Source of the DNA: Heterodera schachtii
Taxonomy: Eukaryota; Nematoda; Chromadorea; Rhabditida; Heteroderidae
Assembly: GCA_023374025.1 (NCBI GenBank)
Contig: SIJG01000011.1
Location: 75,004 to 139,003 of the forward strand
DNA length: 64,000 bases
Reading direction: 5' to 3'
The first letter of the stretch is position 1, and each line of letters opens with the position of its first letter. The notes under the pieces were generated by a model. The model saw only the letters and a list, made by a program, of their open reading frames with translations, was not told the origin of the DNA and searched no databases. Position numbers and translations under genes: made by a program. Below are positions 43,091 to 55,239 of the stretch, piece after piece.

Positions 43091-43385
43091 GTCCAAACAA
43101 CGAAAAATTCTTGTTTTCTTAGGCGCCACAAATTTTTTTCTGACAGTCAAATCTCAAATTTACAAATGACAAGGAACAGACAGGGATCACTCATCACTGT
43201 GGCTTACACAATCGATTATTTATGCATAAAACGGAGAGAGGGGCGGCCTTTTTCTTTGTCGCTCCGCTAATTTATGCTATTTATGGAAATCGGCGGCAAA
43301 AATTGTGTGCTTTCTTCCGCGCGTCCTTTTGTTGACTTTTTTAAAATTTTCAAGTGTAAGAGAAAAAAGAAAAATATGGTGCTAG

Positions 43386-43772
43386 GCCGAAGGACAAAAA
43401 GTGCAAAATTTGCTAAATTTTTGAGTAAATCCACTTATAACCTTTCTTAGTTGCAACTAAATTGTACAATCTTGGTATCATTCGATAGCCTTAAGAGAGT
43501 TCTCTATTCGGTTGCCAAATTTCAAAAAATTTTATTAAGTTTTTCAAAAGTTCTAGGCAAAAAAATGAAAAAATTGTCATAACTTTTGAAAAACTTAATA
43601 AAATTTTTTGAAATTTGGCAGGCTAATAGAGAACTCTAAGGCTATCTAATGATACCAAGATTATACAATTTGATTGCGTCTAAGAAAAGTTATGAGTGGA
43701 TTTATTCAAAAAGTCAGCAAATTTTGCACTTTTTGTCCTTCGCCAAATTTGCACTTTTTGTCCTTCGACCCA
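43386..43772. mobile_element. Foldback element with GCACTTTTTGTCCTTCG end words
   Basis: Left cgaaggacaaaaagtgcaaa pairs with the right end, where tttgcactttttgtccttcg occurs twice in tandem. Arms contain the core (cttggtatcattcgatagcc; ggctatctaatgataccaag) and ttgaaatttggca. Confidence 0.8.
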
Positions 43773-44186
43773 CCACGGAAAAATATACGCAGGGTTGGAG
43801 TCACACAATGCCTAAAAATTTCCGGAAATCGGAATGCTAATTTTCAATGACATTTTAAATTCAAGGATATTTTCAAAGTTTCAAGTGAGAGGGTTCAATT
43901 TCAAGGACGTCCTTGCCATTCAAGGGCCAAATGGCGGCATCCCGGGGTAATTTTGCTGTCTGATTTATGAAAAATTTTCCATTTATTTCAATAATTTTTT
44001 GCGAGTGTTGACTGACTGAAAATTTATGCCCTTAATATTAAGGCAAGAAAATTTATATTTTACATTTTTTTACAGCAGGATGAAGAAGTTTAAGAGAGAG
44101 GAGGACACTTGACTAAACGGAAAATATTCCGGTGGAAGAAATGAAATGAACTTTGAAAGAAATGGGGGACAAAAGCGGGACCGGCG

Positions 44187-44203
44187 GGGGACAACCACGT
44201 GGT

Positions 44204-44234
<31 letters not shown>
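44187..44234. repeat. Long poly-G tract
   Basis: About 33 near-consecutive G after accacgtggt. It creates the proline-rich minus-strand open frames, which are not genes. The length is probably unreliable in any assembly. G-quadruplex potential in the divergent sideroflexin intergenic region. Confidence 0.8.
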
Positions 44235-44235
<1 letters not shown>

Positions 44236-44369
44236 GTGAAATGTGACGTGATACGTAGGGGAAAAAAAGCAAAAATTGAGACAGCCATTACCTGAAAATT
44301 TTCATATTATAAACTCTCAAAATCCAAATTTAATTCCCTATTGAACCATAATTTTGAATTCTAGAAAAA

Positions 44370-45390
44370 ACTAGGGTGTTTCGTAAAAATTGTCAGATTT
44401 TTCTAGTAAAACTAATCATAACTAGGGTCGCGATTTCTAGTGAAAAGATATTTTTTTTTTTTTTTGCTCAATTGGTTTGAAGAAAGGAGCTCAAAAAACG
44501 CATTTCTGCATTAAAAATTTTCGATTCTGACGTCATTATCCGTCACTAGAAATCACTATTTTGGCACTTTGTCACTAAAATAGTGAAAATTCACTATTTT
44601 GGCATTTTGTCACTAAAATATGAAAATTCACTATTTTGGCATTTTTTCACTATTTCGATATTTTTTGGAAAATTTCTCATTAAAAATGCAATAAAAACGA
44701 AAAATGCACCCCTAAGAATCGGCCTCAAAAATTTCAGAAAAATACACCCCTAAAAATTGACGCAAAAATTTGTCAAAAATACACTCCCAAGAAATGAAAA
44801 ATTTTCTCAAAAATGCATTTTCTTGGCAAGAATTTTAATTTTAAAACCTTATTTGTTTAGGTACCTATTTTTGGTTTTTTTTTCCCTTAAAATTCCAGCC
44901 CTAGTCATTTGCAATTGCAATAGTGGAATAAAAATTATTTTTGCTTAATTTTTGGCTAAAAATTATGTCACTATTTATCACTATTTCGGACTTTTTGCCA
45001 CTATTTTGACATTTTTACTCACTATTTTAGTTAACTATTTCGAGATTTTTCGTCACTAAAAGTCGCGACCCTAATCATAACTTTTCTTAATAAACACAAC
45101 TAAATTAAATATGTATGGTATCATAATACGATAGCTCTTGGCTTGCTCTAGTAGCCTGAAAAATTTCAGAAAATTTTCACTCAGTTTTCAGAAAATTGTA
45201 GCAATTTTTTAAGCATTTTTGGTCACAATATTCTGAAAACTGACTGAAATTTTTCATGCTAATAGAACAATTCAAGCGCTAGCGATCGTATGCTACCAAG
45301 ATTATTTAATTAGGTTGTATTTAAGAAAAATTATAATGAGTTCGAAAAATCTGTAAAATTGGCAGTTTTTACAAAACGATTTAACACGGA
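44370..45390. mobile_element. Foldback element split by a hAT-like element
   Basis: ctagggtgtttcgtaaaaat...ctagtaaaactaatcataac on the left resumes at 45074 as atcataacttttcttaataaa with the foldback core (tatggtatcataatacgata; gctagcgatcgtatgctacc) and ends near gttttacaaaac at 45370. The hAT-like element 44423-45073 lies between. Confidence 0.6.
44423..45073. mobile_element. Non-autonomous hAT-like element 7 (TSD ATCATAAC)
   Basis: TAGGGTCGCGA / TCGCGACCCTA ends; exact duplications ATCATAAC at 44415-44422 and 45074-45081. Filled with cactattttggca words. Inserted into an older foldback element, which gives the relative age of the two. Confidence 0.87.
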
Positions 45391-45634
45391 AAAAAAAATC
45401 TAGTATTTAAGGACATATTTCTTTTCATAATGGTCATTTTTTGAACACCTTTCTAAGCTTGCATAAAATTGTAATAAAAAAAATTTTTCCATTATTTTAT
45501 TTTCGTTAGGTATGTTTTTGACAAAAACAAAAACCTAATTTTCTCTAAAAAAAATTTCGAAGCCTAGAAAAAATTCAAAAAAAAAAAAATTTCTTTCATT
45601 TTTTTTTGCAAGTTAAGCGACAACGACGCAGGGA

Positions 45635-47800
45635 ATGTTGGTCAAAGACGCACAAGTGAAGCCGGACATTTCGAAGCCGCGCTGGGACCAATCGACGTTC
45701 AGTGGCCGTGCAACGCACTTCTTCACCGTGGTCAACCCACTGAACCTTTTGGCATCGAACCATCAATTGGAAAACAGTCGCAAAATCGTCACCGATTACG
45801 AGTGGGTGTCCAAAGAATGGCATTATTTATGGTTCTAGTCGGTTTTATGCGTCCCATGACAGATTATGCGTCCCATGAATGACCATCCCCAGTTTCTTAG
45901 GCCATAACTTTTTTCTTACTTGGTCAATACCCATTTTCTTGGTATTAAACTAAAGCTTAAGGTCTATAGAAGCTTTTGTATAACTTTATTTTTAGCTAAA
46001 GGCAATAGACAAAAAAATCTACTCGGAAAAGTTGAATTTCGTATTTTTCAATGTAATTTCTTCTTTAATGCCGGTATTTGCTCTTTTCTTGCATTTATAA
46101 AATCTCGAGACTTTTATCTTTCGCTTGGTACCAAGAATATGGTATTGACCAAGTAAGAAAAAAGTTATGGCCTAAGAAACTGGGGATGGTCATTCATGGG
46201 ACGCATAATATGACATGGGACGCATAAAACCGACTAGAACCTTATTTACATCCCTACGATTTTTGTGAAATCTTTTTGGTTTTTCATTTGATTAGTGATT
46301 TTTATGTTTGGAATTCCGTTGTTTTCAGGCGGACTATTACTCTCAAAAAATTAATTTTTCAGTCTTGTCAACCCTACCTGGAAAATTTCGTTTAAAATCC
46401 TAGTGAATTTTGAGTGAGCCCTGAAATTCTTTGTTTTAACTCATTTTTTCCAGGACAGGCAATTACTCCGACAATTTGTCCGTCGATGAGCTGTGGCGTG
46501 CCAAACATTTGTACGACTCGGCATTCCATCCAGACACTGGTGAAAAGGTGTTGCTGTTAGGACGAATGAGTGCACGAGTGCCGGTCGTCACATTAATGTG
46601 CGTTTGTGCCAAACAAAATTTTGGAAAAAAAATTTTTTTTGAAAATTTTCAGCCTTGGCGGTATGCTCACTTTCTACAAGTCAGTAGAGCGTTTTTCATT
46701 TATTTACAATTCGGATTTTCGCCTTGCCAAAATTTAATTTTAAAAATTTCAGGTCAACCCCTGCAGTTTTTGGCTGGCAATTCGTCAACCAGGTGGATAA
46801 AAAAAATTTCAGAAAATTTCTTTTTTCCATGATTTTTTCAGACTTTCAACGCAATTACCAATTACTCCAACCGTTCGGGCGATGCGTTGAGCAATTCGCA
46901 ACTGTTGCAGGCGTATGTGATGGCCACCGGTTGGAAAATTTTTTTTTCTAGGCCTGTTTTTTTTAAAACGTTTCCCATTTTCAGGCGGTGCAACGGGCGT
47001 AGCTCTGGGACTAAATCGTGCAGTAACGGTTCGGATTCTGTACCTCTACCAACAAATTTTCAATTTTTCTACTTTTCCCCCTATTTTTGCAGAAAATGCC
47101 ACCAATTTGGGGTCGCCTGGTGCCATTCGCCGCCGTTGCATTTGCAAATTGTGTCAACATTCCGATGATGCGACGAAAGTGCGGCACAAAAAAAAAACAA
47201 ATGCATTTTTGAATTTCAACATTTTTTACAGGGAATTTCTCGACGGTGTCCAAGTGGTTGATGCAAATGGTGTGCCGTTGGGCCAAAGTCGCAAATTGGC
47301 ATGGATAGCAGTTCCACAAGTGGTCTTCTGTCGGATTGCTATGGTCACGCCGGGGATGGGTGAGAGAATGGCACAATTTTAAGGATTTTAAATTCCATTG
47401 GCACCAATTTGTTTTTTTTGGACAAAATCTACCAAAATTTTGAATTTTTTGCCCCAATTAAATCATTTCCCAATTTCGCAGTTTGCACTCCAATACTGAT
47501 CAATCGCCTTGATCAGAAGCAATGGTTCCGCGCACGTCCTTGGCTTTCTCCGTTAATTCAGGCGGCAGTATGCGGATTTCTGCTCACTTTTACGATACCG
47601 TTGGGTTGCGCAGTGTTCCCACAGCTTAGTCCAATGAAGGTGGATTTTTGAAAATTTGAAAACAGAAATTAAAATAATAATTTTTTATGGGTTTTCAGGT
47701 GGCACAGTTGGAGCCCGAATTGCAGGAAAAAATTCGTCAGAAATTTGTCGCCAAAAATGTGCCAGTGCCTGAATTGGTCTATTACAACAAAGGCTTGTGA
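45635..47800 (+). CDS. sfxn: Sideroflexin, copy B (10 exons, 327 aa)
   Basis: Exons 45635-45801, 46454-46597, 46653-46679, 46753-46792, 46842-46929, 46985-47028, 47093-47178, 47232-47359, 47482-47639, 47699-47800. Every exon has exactly the length of its partner in copy A (167, 144, 27, 40, 88, 44, 86, 128, 158, 102 bp) and the frame is open throughout. Same mitochondrial carrier family: NPLN (34-37), HPDTGE (81-86), [20 protein letters not shown], terminal YYNKGL. Amino-acid changes are scattered and mostly conservative (HPQTGE to [19 protein letters not shown] to [13 protein letters not shown]), while introns differ strongly, so both copies seem under protein-level constraint. Intron 1 carries a 411-bp foldback element. 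Intact as read. Confidence 0.93.
45831..46241. mobile_element. Foldback element with TTATGCGTCCCATGA end words
   Basis: ggttctagtcggttttatgc / gcataaaaccgactagaacc ends flanked by TTAT on both sides. Each end has two ttatgcgtcccatga words, then ggtcattcatgg and an arm with ggccataacttttttcttac and cttggtac. It lies in intron 1 of sideroflexin B, 30 bp after the donor. Confidence 0.85.
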
Positions 47801-48239
47801 GAACAGAGGAGAGAGAGAGAGAAGAGAAAGAATAGATGGATATATTATTGTGCCAACAATTATTGTGATATAAATGCTGTAGAAATGTGATAATTAACAA
47901 TTATTTATAGACATACTGTGTGGTTCTTCCCCATAATTTTATATCGTTCTGCGTTTCTGATTTAGAATAGGTATTTATGAAATTTATTTTGAATACAAAA
48001 TCATTTATTGTTATATTTTTCTTATATTTATTCGTCCCAAACCAAAAAATTATTGGGACTGAAAACTAAAAAAATAAATAATCGGTAATCCTTCGGAATT
48101 GGTGTAAGCGCCACAGATTTTGGAGGCTAACATCTAAGAATAAAACTTATTTAAAAAACTAGTTTTTTTTTTAATTTTCCTTTTTTTTTTACAATCTATA
48201 GCCGTCTATTTTATTTTTCCAAATAATAGAATTTTTGAT

Positions 48240-48350
48240 TTTTTTCCCATAGCTGGGTTGTCTGTCCTAAGTCGAATTGTCCATCATGCACATTTATCGG
48301 AACTGAAGTGGGCGAGTGCTACCCAAATTGTGACAATCCAAATTTAAAGA
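48240..48350 (+). pseudogene. Last-exon fragment of the DUF273 gene
   Basis: catgcacatttatcggaactgaagtgggcgagtgctacccaaattgtgac matches the final exon at 54968-55018 ([16 protein letters not shown]), with a one-base deletion that breaks the frame and loss of the preceding coding part. Confidence 0.7.
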
Positions 48351-49253
48351 TTTTTTTTAATTAAAAAAAAAAATTTTTTTTAAATCTAAAAAATTTTATT
48401 TTTTTTTAAATTAGGGCACCTACGAACTAGGGATGTGACGGAATTTTTTCCGTTTCTTGGTACTTGTTTTTAAAGTCAATTCTTAATTTTTAGACAATTT
48501 TTTGGCATTTTTTTTTGAGGGTTCGAACCCATTTTTTGCACTTTTTAAGGCATATTTATTTGGATATTTTTCGGTTTTTTAGGGCATATTTTATGCGTAT
48601 ATTTGACATTTTTTTAGTACATACAACTTATAATCCTATTAATCACTAATTTGTGAGTATAAAATTCATGAATGTAAAAATTAAAATTATTTAATTTTAA
48701 TCATAAATTTAAAAAATTTGACACAATTTCTTCCATTAGATAATTCAGCTAAAGAAAAAACTTTTGAAAATAAATTCTTCCGCAATTAACCCACTTTTCT
48801 GTCATCGTTTTGTACTTTAAAACAATTAGCGAAATTGACCACATCTCTGAAATTTGTAGCAGAGAGTTTTCGTGCAAATCCCACATTTTTCAACAATTTT
48901 TTTTTTGTATTTAATTTTTATTTAAATTTATCGGTCTATAAACTTTTATGTTGTAACATTAATTATCTTTAGTTGGATAAATTTAAAAAATTATTAAAAA
49001 ATTTAGCTTGAGAAAAAAAAGATTGGCTTTATTTCATTTAAATAATTCTCTGATCTATCCTCTAAAAAAGCACCAAGAAATTTTTACCAACTTTCAAAAG
49101 TGTCGAGAAAAAAATTCTTGAATAGGTTAGGTCAGATTTTCTCAAGTCAAACTTTTTAAGGTTTTTTTTTTAATCAAAAACGGAAGATTAGTAAACCTTT
49201 TCTTTTTATGTTAGCGAATAAAATTTGACACTTTTTTTTTATATATTTTTTCG

Positions 49254-49722
49254 GTAATACTATAGATGGTGGGCCCCCTTTTTGAAAGAAAAATTTTTTT
49301 GTTTTAAAAAGTCATGAAAAGATGTTTATTGGGGTTTTCTGGGTCGGAGAACCCGAATCCAACATTAATTTTGACCAATTTCGAATCCCAGACCCGAATT
49401 CGAACAAAAAGGTTGAAAATTAAAAATTTTTAAAATTCACTTTTATGTTCGTACCTGTATAGAATGACCGTTTTATGATGTTGCAATGCCTTTTGACTAA
49501 ATTTAGCTTATATTGGTCAATTTAGGAACAAAAGTGAGAATTTTAAAAATTTTGAATTTCGACTTTTTGTTCGAATTCAGGTCAGGGATTCGAAATTGGT
49601 TAAAACGAACGTTGAATTCGGGTTCTCCGATCCAGTAAACCCTAATAAACATCTTTTCAGGACTTTTTCGAACAAAAAAAATTTTCTTCCAAAAAGGGGG
49701 CCCACCATCTATAGTATTACCA
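49254..49722. mobile_element. Foldback element with GGTAATACTATAGATGG ends
   Basis: ggtaatactatagatggtgg pairs with ccaccatctatagtattacc. The interior (gaacccgaatccaacatta ... aattcgaacaaaaaggttg) is shared with the element at 41097-41712, whose ends differ. Confidence 0.75.
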
Positions 49723-50146
49723 TTTTTTCATATTTCCGGGTTTTTTTATATATATATTTTGTATTTTGAACTCTTTTGCATTTTTTCCCGTATATATTCG
49801 CTATTTTTTAAAAGGCTTTTTAAGTAAATTTTCCAAAAAATTCAAAAATTTCGCAATTTATTCGAACATATTTTCATTTTTTAAAAATATATTTTTGAGA
49901 TTAATTAAAATTCTGAACAAAAATTCAAAAGAATTTTTTTTTGAAAAGTTATCATGAAAATCGGTCTCCAAAATTAATTTTTAAAATAAATAAATTGTTA
50001 TTTAAGCTATTTTGTTCCTTTTTATAATATTTTATTCCTTATTCACCCTTTTCTAATAAATTTTGTCCAAAAAAAGATAATTTTAAAAATTTTATTTACA
50101 TACCCAGACATATTAATTACATTTTTTAAAATTTAAGCCCACTGAC

Positions 50147-50807
50147 ATGAAAATGATGAGAAAAATGAAGCCAACATTTGTTTATTTGGCTATCATTGGA
50201 TCATTTTCAACAATTTTGTGCTTAATTACACTGTTCCACCAATATCGTCCGTTGAGAATTTCGTCGGTTGAAGAAAATAAAAATTCAAACAATAAATTGT
50301 TGTACACTTTGCCAACAAATGCCATGACAATTGGGCCAAAAACGCCATATTTAACGAGGGAAAATATGGGCAAATGTCCACCCAAATTTGGACGCATTAT
50401 GGTGCTGGTTTTTGTTCAAAATATGAACAAAACATTGGAAAAGTGAGTTGAAAATAAAATAAATTTCTATATATATTTCCGGGTTTGTCCACCGTTTTAC
50501 GAATTTTTTTTCTCAAAAATTTACCCAATTTTATACATAAAAATGCTGCGCAAGAAAATAATTATTTTAAAAAAAAATTTTTACAGAAAATTTGATTTTT
50601 TTTTTATTCATTAAATTAAAGAAAAATATTTACAAATTTGTATGACTAAAGTCGAAAACATTGATGTTTTTGGACCAAGTTTTTCATTTCAATAGCTTAA
50701 AAAATTATATAATGCAAATAGAAAATATAAAAAAAAATTCAGTTATTAAAGGGTGGCTCAAAAACTGATAAAAATTTATTACGAAGAAAAAAAATTTTTA
50801 AAGAAAT

Positions 50808-50841
<34 letters not shown>

Positions 50842-53800
50842 AATATTTCCGGATTTGTCTTCCGTTTGGCCAATTTTTTTTTACAAAATTTACCTAGCTT
50901 TTCAATAAAATGCTTAAAAAATTATAATTAATACAAATAAAAAAAAAAAAGATATATTATTTAAAATGATCAGTTATTATGGGGTGGCTCAAAGCTCGTT
51001 GGAGTGCTATTTGAGGAGTACAAATTACACATTTATGCGCCTTGATTTGACCGAAGACATTCGTGCCAAGAAATACTGTGTCCAACACAAACAAGTACTG
51101 TACAGTAAATATTTGTTGCTGCTCGAGAGTCGAACTTTTCCGATACTCGAGAACCGATACCGAAGCCGGGTATTGACGCCGAGACTCGAGAACGAAACCG
51201 AGAGACTCAATAAAAAATCGACAAATTTCGACTCAGGAGTCAGTCCGGAATTTTTTTTTTTTTAATTTGGATGATTCAATAAAAATTATTTTAAAAATTC
51301 TTCCAACATTGGTTAATAAAAAATTTTCTAATAATTCCACCCATTAATAAAATATATTTTTTTTCCTGCTCATTAGTGTTTTTTATTTGTTCACGAAATT
51401 AAATTTTAAAAATGCATATTTTTTTAATTAAAAGCAAAATTCTTGTTTATACCCAATCGGAAAAAGTGATTGTATGTCGGCCTAGATTAACATCGAAGAA
51501 CATTGAAAAACCATACATTAAAATGAGGATGGCGGTCAACCAAAAACCCGAGACTTTTGTTGAGAGCGAGACTCTCGAGCAGCACTAATATTATGTAAAT
51601 ATCTATTAAATTTCACATTTTTTTTTTTACTCAGGATTAAAATTAAAATTTTCCCTTCGAGGATTTTCAACTTTGGTTTTTAGCTAAGACAGTTTTTTTT
51701 TTTTAGAATTTCCCATCTCAAACATAGGAAAAATAATTTTAAAAATATATTTTTACATTTTATTTAATTTGAATAAATATTTGCAGCTTTTTTTCCGTAA
51801 GCATTGCCTCGCTTCTGCTTATTTGCCGGACACAGATTGGTTGTTGGTGTTGGATGCAGATACTGGTGTTGTGAACCCAAACCATTGCATTGAAGAGGTC
51901 AAAAAAAAACCGCTCGAAATAAAAATGTTTTTATATTTTAATTTTTAATTTTTTTTCCTATTTTTCAAGTAAGTTTTTATTTTCTTAGTGTATGTCCGGG
52001 TCCACTGCGTTTCGGCGCTGGCGTTTCGGCGCCAGCCCGTTTTTCCACTATAGCTTTTTTCTTTGGCATGCAAATCCAAACAATCTTGGTATCATTCGAA
52101 AACTTAATGTGTTTAGAAGCCTTTTCTAAGCTATTGATTCGCGATTAGACAATTACCAAACAAGTTATACATGAATATTCGAAAAGTCGAAATTTTAAAG
52201 TTTTTTATTAATAAAGTTTTTTCTAGCCTTGAAAATCTTTTCCTTTTTTGTAAGGCTAATAGAACATGTTAAGAGCTTTCGAATGATACCAAGATTGTTG
52301 CATTTAGATGCCAAAGAAAAAAAACTATTTAAAAATATTGTAAAGCCTTTAATAAAAAAAATAATCTAAAGCCCCAGGTTATTTGTCGCAACCTCAATTA
52401 AATTTTTTAAACAAAAAATAATTGGACAATATTTTTAAATTTTATTGTAACTGAAACAAAATCCTTTAAAAGATTTGCCGGATTTGCCATTTCTAACGGC
52501 ACCAATCCTTAATTGAAATGCTCTATTCTCGAAGCTTTTTCACCAAAACTTTCAATTATTTCTGTTTATTTTATTAATTGACGCTTCCAAAATGTTTATA
52601 TTTCTAATATTTCTTCATAAAATTTTATAATTATTATTTTTTTGGCATATTAATTTGATATTTTAAAAAGTAATATATTTATTTATTTTTTTATTCATTA
52701 ATAATGTTCTACCATTTTAAGTGGATTGATGATCGTGTTGATCTGATTTTTTATGAGCGCTTTTTTAATTGGGAAATTGTGTCCGGCAATTATTTGGTTG
52801 GCAATTCATTAATTAATTACTGGTGAGTGGGTCCCTTTTTTGTGTTGCAGGTCAAAAATACGCCATTTGCGCAAAAATTTTTGATGGATTGGGCCAACAT
52901 GGAATTTTCACTGCCCAAATTTTCAAGCGCAGATAATGGCGCATTACAAGTAATTAATTAAGGGAAAACGAGATATTGTGGATTATCATCTTATCATTTA
53001 ACCGAGGTCCATGTCGAATATGAAAAAAAAATCCAGGTCCAATGTTAGGCACGAAAAACGTGGATTTATTGGAAAATATCTTTAAAAAAATCCAAGCTAT
53101 GACAAGCTGGAATTCCTGGACCTGGATTTTTGTCCAGGAAATCGAAGTCCAACTCCTGAATTCAAGTCCATGTTTTTTTTTTCAAAATGCCGAGCTCTAA
53201 TAATTCATTAATTAAATTTAAATGATTAAATTTAAAAAATCAAAAAAAAAAAAACAAATTCTTTAGGAAAAAACTGAAAACCCCAAAAGAAAACAATATA
53301 ATTTTTTTTTAGCTGCACATTCTGAAAACTGTTCTACCGAATGCCAACATCGAGATTAATGTAAAGAATATTTCAATATATCGAATTTCCTATAAAAAAT
53401 ATGCCTCAGAAGATTTATTTTTCAAATGTAGTGAGACTGTAGTATACTGTATTTTAGGAATTACTGTTTATGTGACAATGTAATAAAACAAAAATGCATA
53501 TTAAGGCCTGCACAAAATATTGGCAACGATCAGAAAATTATGACACACTGATGGCATATACGACTTGTGTTCGTTCGGCATTGGGTACAGTTGTAAATCC
53601 GATTTTAAAAATTCCATCGCTAATAAAATATAATTAAATTTTTACTAAATTAGCCAATTAATTAATGAGAGGAAATTGATGAAAAAAAATTACTAAAAAA
53701 GGCGCTCAACGAATTTGGGCCCCAAAATTGCGCATTTTGAGAAGGGCACACGGCTTTTGCCGCGATTGGTTCATCACTTCGGACGGATGGGCTGAAAATG

Positions 53801-55028
53801 ATTTCATGTTACACGGTAAAAAAAAAATTGACCATGGAAATTCGGATTTGTCAAATCCACTTTCCCCAGGATTAACCACTTTATTTAGCAGATTTTGCCA
53901 ACTTTTGTAGATTTTGGCAAGAATTTTTATAAGAATTCTAAGGGAAGCACTAAAATGTGCCGCAAAAAATTTTGGAGAAAATGATCAGCAGTTGTGTAGA
54001 ATTGATCGTCTATCCACTTTTGTTTATGGCATAATAAAGATCGGATTTATAGGATTTCAATATTTTTTTGCAAAAGTATTTTGGCTAAAAATTAAAAATA
54101 ATATTTTTAGCTTAGTTTTGAAACGCAAAAATTTTGAAAAAAAATTTGAAAATTGTCAAAAAAAATTCTTCGGATTACGCCCTCCGAATTTTTGTTTGGC
54201 TATGGGCCTGGGTGACACCGATAGGCGCCTGTCATCGAAATTAAATTTTTAGATAAATTAAGCATTTTTCAGGGCACAAGAAGGCTCAACTTTGTCAATT
54301 TTCCTATTTTCAAGGATGGAAGGCAATGAACATAAATTTTAATGGATGGCAATCACCATTTGAAAAAGTGCCGAATGCTTCCGAATGCACTGACGGCTAT
54401 TTGGGATGGAATTGGCGGGCCGATAAGGTGCAAAATTGAATAAAGTGATTTAAAAATTGATTTATAATTATTCAAATTGAATTTATAATTATTTTCAAAA
54501 TTGCGTCAGGACCAATCAACTCAACTAGATGATGATGAAATCCATTTTTCAATAAAAATTTTTATTTTCGTTGAAAAATTTTTTTTTTAAATTTAAAAAA
54601 GGGTTTTTAAAGATTTTTCTTTTAAAAGGTAGATTTTTTTAAAATATTTATTTGTATTTTCTTTTGAATTGCGAAAAACTTAGATTTTTGAAAAAGCTAG
54701 CGTTTTTTTAAATTTAAATTTTTATTTTTCAAATTGAGAGCCCTTATTTTTCATTTATTTTTTTAAAAGTAGAATTTTTGATTTTTTTTTTCCCATTGTG
54801 AGTTGTCAGTCCTAAAAGCCTATTTGTCCCTGGAGCCGAGTTGCCCTCAGCAGATTTGTCAAAATATTTTTAAATTTTTAGAGAATTTCTATCGATGCAG
54901 TCCGAAAGCAATTAGCCGCAATTGAAAAGAGTTCGGCAAACGGTTTTCCAAAAAAGGCGCGAATTCATGCACATTTATCGGAGCCTGAAGTGGGCGAATG
55001 CTACCCGAATTGTGACGATCAAATTTAG
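50147..55028 (+). CDS. DUF273-family type II membrane glycosyltransferase (10 exons, 414 aa)
   Basis: Exons 50147-50442, 50974-51094, 51787-51897, 52722-52796, 52851-52949, 53313-53360, 53506-53584, 53702-53815, 54273-54427, 54882-55028; all phases agree. A short basic N-terminus and one hydrophobic helix (about 11-30, [20 protein letters not shown]) make it a Golgi-type type II protein. The catalytic region starts near 140 with [20 protein letters not shown] followed by [18 protein letters not shown]162-A-D164 is the metal/nucleotide-sugar DxD motif. Later signatures: [50 protein letters not shown] and the C-terminal GECYPNC. These are hallmarks of the nematode-expanded DUF273 proteins, related to GMA12/MNN10 galactosyltransferases. 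Sugar and substrate are unknown. Exon 4 is ended at 52796 because only that donor restores the conserved NYLVKN. Introns 2, 3 and 6 contain repeats. Confidence 0.88.
50806..50843. repeat. (TA)n microsatellite in DUF273 intron 1
   Basis: About 18 alternating TA units with one interruption, inside intron 1. The two flanks share 'atatttccgg-tttgtc-ccgttt' words (50470 and 50843), a small tandem duplication. Confidence 0.8.
51112..51590. mobile_element. Inverted-repeat element with GCTGCTCGAGAGTC ends
   Basis: ttgctgctcgagagtcgaac on the left pairs with gactctcgagcagcac on the right (51567-51586), with further ctcgagac words inside each end. No clear target duplication. Located in intron 2 of the DUF273 gene. 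Confidence 0.6.
51990..52330. mobile_element. Foldback element relative, right end words lost
   Basis: Left end has two gcgtttcggcgc words and ggcgccagc. Arms carry caaacaatcttggtatcatt and gagctttcgaatgataccaa. The arm sequences closely match 32851-33216, but the end words differ and the right end lacks them. Intron 3 of the DUF273 gene. Confidence 0.65.
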
Positions 55029-55088
55029 CAAATTTAAAATCTAAAAAATTTTTATTTAATTTTTTTTCTAATTAGGGCACGTACGAAC

Positions 55089-55227
55089 CAGGCATGGATG
55101 TGAAGGAATTTTTTTTCTTTTCTTGGTACTGACAATGAGTCGATAATTTAACGTATAAACCACAAATTTCCATGGAAAAAATCTGAAAAAAAATGACTCA
55201 GTACCAAGAACCGGAAAAAAAACCCTG
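55089..55227. mobile_element. Small hAT-like element (TSD GTACGAAC / GTACGATC)
   Basis: CAGG...ttcttggtact and its inverse agtaccaagaa...ccctg, flanked by GTACGAAC (55081-55088) and GTACGATC (55228-55235), seven of eight identical. Located just 3' of the DUF273 stop; a partial relative lies at 48429 beside the duplicated last exon. Confidence 0.6.
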
Positions 55228-55239
55228 GTACGATCGGGT

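Larger units (their letters stand above)
42060..45634. promoter_or_regulatory. Shared 3.6-kb region between the two divergent sideroflexin genes
   Basis: Both genes start outward from here, so it must contain both promoters. It holds the small element at 43000-43090, a foldback element at 43386-43772, a G-tract at 44187-44234 and a nested foldback/hAT block at 44370-45390. The sequence nearest each ATG (gcgacaacgacgca-ggaatg) is nearly the same on both sides, in inverted orientation. No TATA-like element can be assigned with confidence. The open frames here are repeat translations. Confidence 0.4.
47900..50146. other. Intergenic region with a DUF273 3' fragment and a foldback element
   Basis: 48150-48480 is a shortened copy of 54700-55150. 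48278-48345 corresponds to the last DUF273 exon (HLSE... then a one-base loss) and is followed by the same tacgaac-(t/c)agg flank. 48490-49240 is AT-rich with gcatattt words. No intact gene. Confidence 0.6.

Noticed and set aside
44070..44288. Proline-rich minus-strand frames
   Set aside because: Created by a long poly-G tract.
45596..45823. Antisense frame over sideroflexin exon 1
   Set aside because: Shadow of the real exon; the plus-strand frame matches the family and splices correctly.
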